A stretch of DNA of 64,000 nucleotides from Cyanobacteria bacterium REEB67. GTDB taxonomy: Bacteria; Cyanobacteriota; Vampirovibrionia; Obscuribacterales; Obscuribacteraceae. A program made the position numbers and the translations under genes. A model generated the notes under the pieces. The model ran no database searches, was not told the origin of the DNA, and saw nothing but the letters and a program-made list of their open reading frames with translations. The DNA is taken from NCBI GenBank assembly GCA_018971775.1, contig JAGXAB010000028.1, positions 1 to 64,000 of the forward strand, written 5' to 3'. The number at the start of each line of letters is the position of its first letter. Within the stretch, counting starts at the first letter, position 1. Shown one piece after another: positions 63,765 to 64,000 of the stretch.

Positions 63765-64000
63765 ATGATCGAAAAGGTTTCTCTTCCCCTGAATATTCCA
63801 GCGGACTGCCACCATCCGGGCTATCAGAGTATGAGCGCACGCAGCTGGTGGTGCGATGATTGCCTCAACCAGTGCGGCAGCGAGCTCAGGCTCGAGACGA
63901 CGACAAAGGCACTGACAAACAGCACATTTTTAGAAAGTCTCACCGCCGAATGGCTCCTCTTCTGGGATTGGTTCAAGCCAGCCACGATAGTCATGGTCGG
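63765..64000 (+). CDS. Zinc-ribbon-like hypothetical protein (partial, runs off the edge)
   Basis: Open from ATG 63765 to the window end, 78 codons. GAGAGG stands eight bases upstream. The N-terminal part holds C15-H, then W-C-D-D-C and Q-C (SWWCDDCLNQCGSEL), a possible metal-binding knuckle. The visible part ends in ESLTAEWLLFWDWFKPATIV. The rest lies outside the window, so no function is given. Confidence 0.45.
   Translation, partial: MIEKVSLPLNIPADCHHPGYQSMSARSWWCDDCLNQCGSELRLETTTKALTNSTFLESLTAEWLLFWDWFKPATIVMV

Overview
The window looks like a chromosomal segment of a Gram-negative-type bacterium, most plausibly a non-photosynthetic relative of Cyanobacteria (Vampirovibrionia/Melainabacteria, for example the Obscuribacterales). 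The grounds are indirect: many secreted or membrane TPR proteins, Ser/Thr kinase and LRR-like sequences, a BtpA-family protein, an archaeal-type prolyl-tRNA synthetase, a PATAN (DUF4388) protein, signal peptides and a lipobox. No photosynthesis genes, rRNA, tRNA, CRISPR array, intact transposon or prophage structural gene was seen. The taxonomic call is an inference from gene content.

Layout. 1-11.8 kb: a decayed kinase-LRR gene at the left edge, an EF-hand protein, a large membrane protein with a spermidine-synthase-like domain, TPR and PDZ-like secreted proteins, a methyltransferase, a broken sensor gene, and a protein joining an IS1595-type zinc ribbon to a DprA-type winged helix. Between 7.4 and 16.3 kb a palindromic repeat centred on CCGAATTCGG occurs six times, once inside a 48-bp perfect palindrome. 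12-17.6 kb: minus-strand genes for a DnaQ-type exonuclease, an alkaline-ceramidase-like membrane protein, a two-domain cytidine deaminase, a DUF2252 protein and two unknown proteins. 18-26.6 kb: a TPR protein, a lone CzcA-type RND pump, two secreted proteins and a J-domain protein without its HPD motif.

27.2-30.4 kb: the most unusual locus. Three plus-strand genes share strongly C/G-ending codon usage. They encode a metallophosphoesterase, a HAD-type phosphatase-like protein, and a paralogue of the first that has lost the catalytic residues and gained a Lys/Ala/Pro-rich, histone-H1-like tail. They follow a 687-bp leader and end at a strong terminator.

30.6-34.9 kb and 54.9-62.9 kb: two versions of an mxaRSACKL-like module (VWA, TPR, VWA, MoxR ATPase, DUF58, MxaA-like). 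The second is complete and continues into a rhomboid protease gene. The first lacks MoxR and DUF58. Such modules assemble or activate periplasmic or membrane complexes, but the client is not visible here.

35-54.5 kb: a degenerate GGDEF protein, a GNAT acetyltransferase, a histone-deacetylase-like hydrolase, a second decayed kinase-LRR locus, a His/Gly/Pro-rich lipoprotein, and a minus-strand run combining a repeat protein, a divergent FtsH, an RseP-type site-2 protease and a catalase-family protein. These are followed by BtpA, PATAN, ProRS, SnoaL-like and small zincin-like genes. A partial zinc-ribbon-like gene runs off the right edge.

Family assignments rest on reading motifs in the translations; no database search was run.
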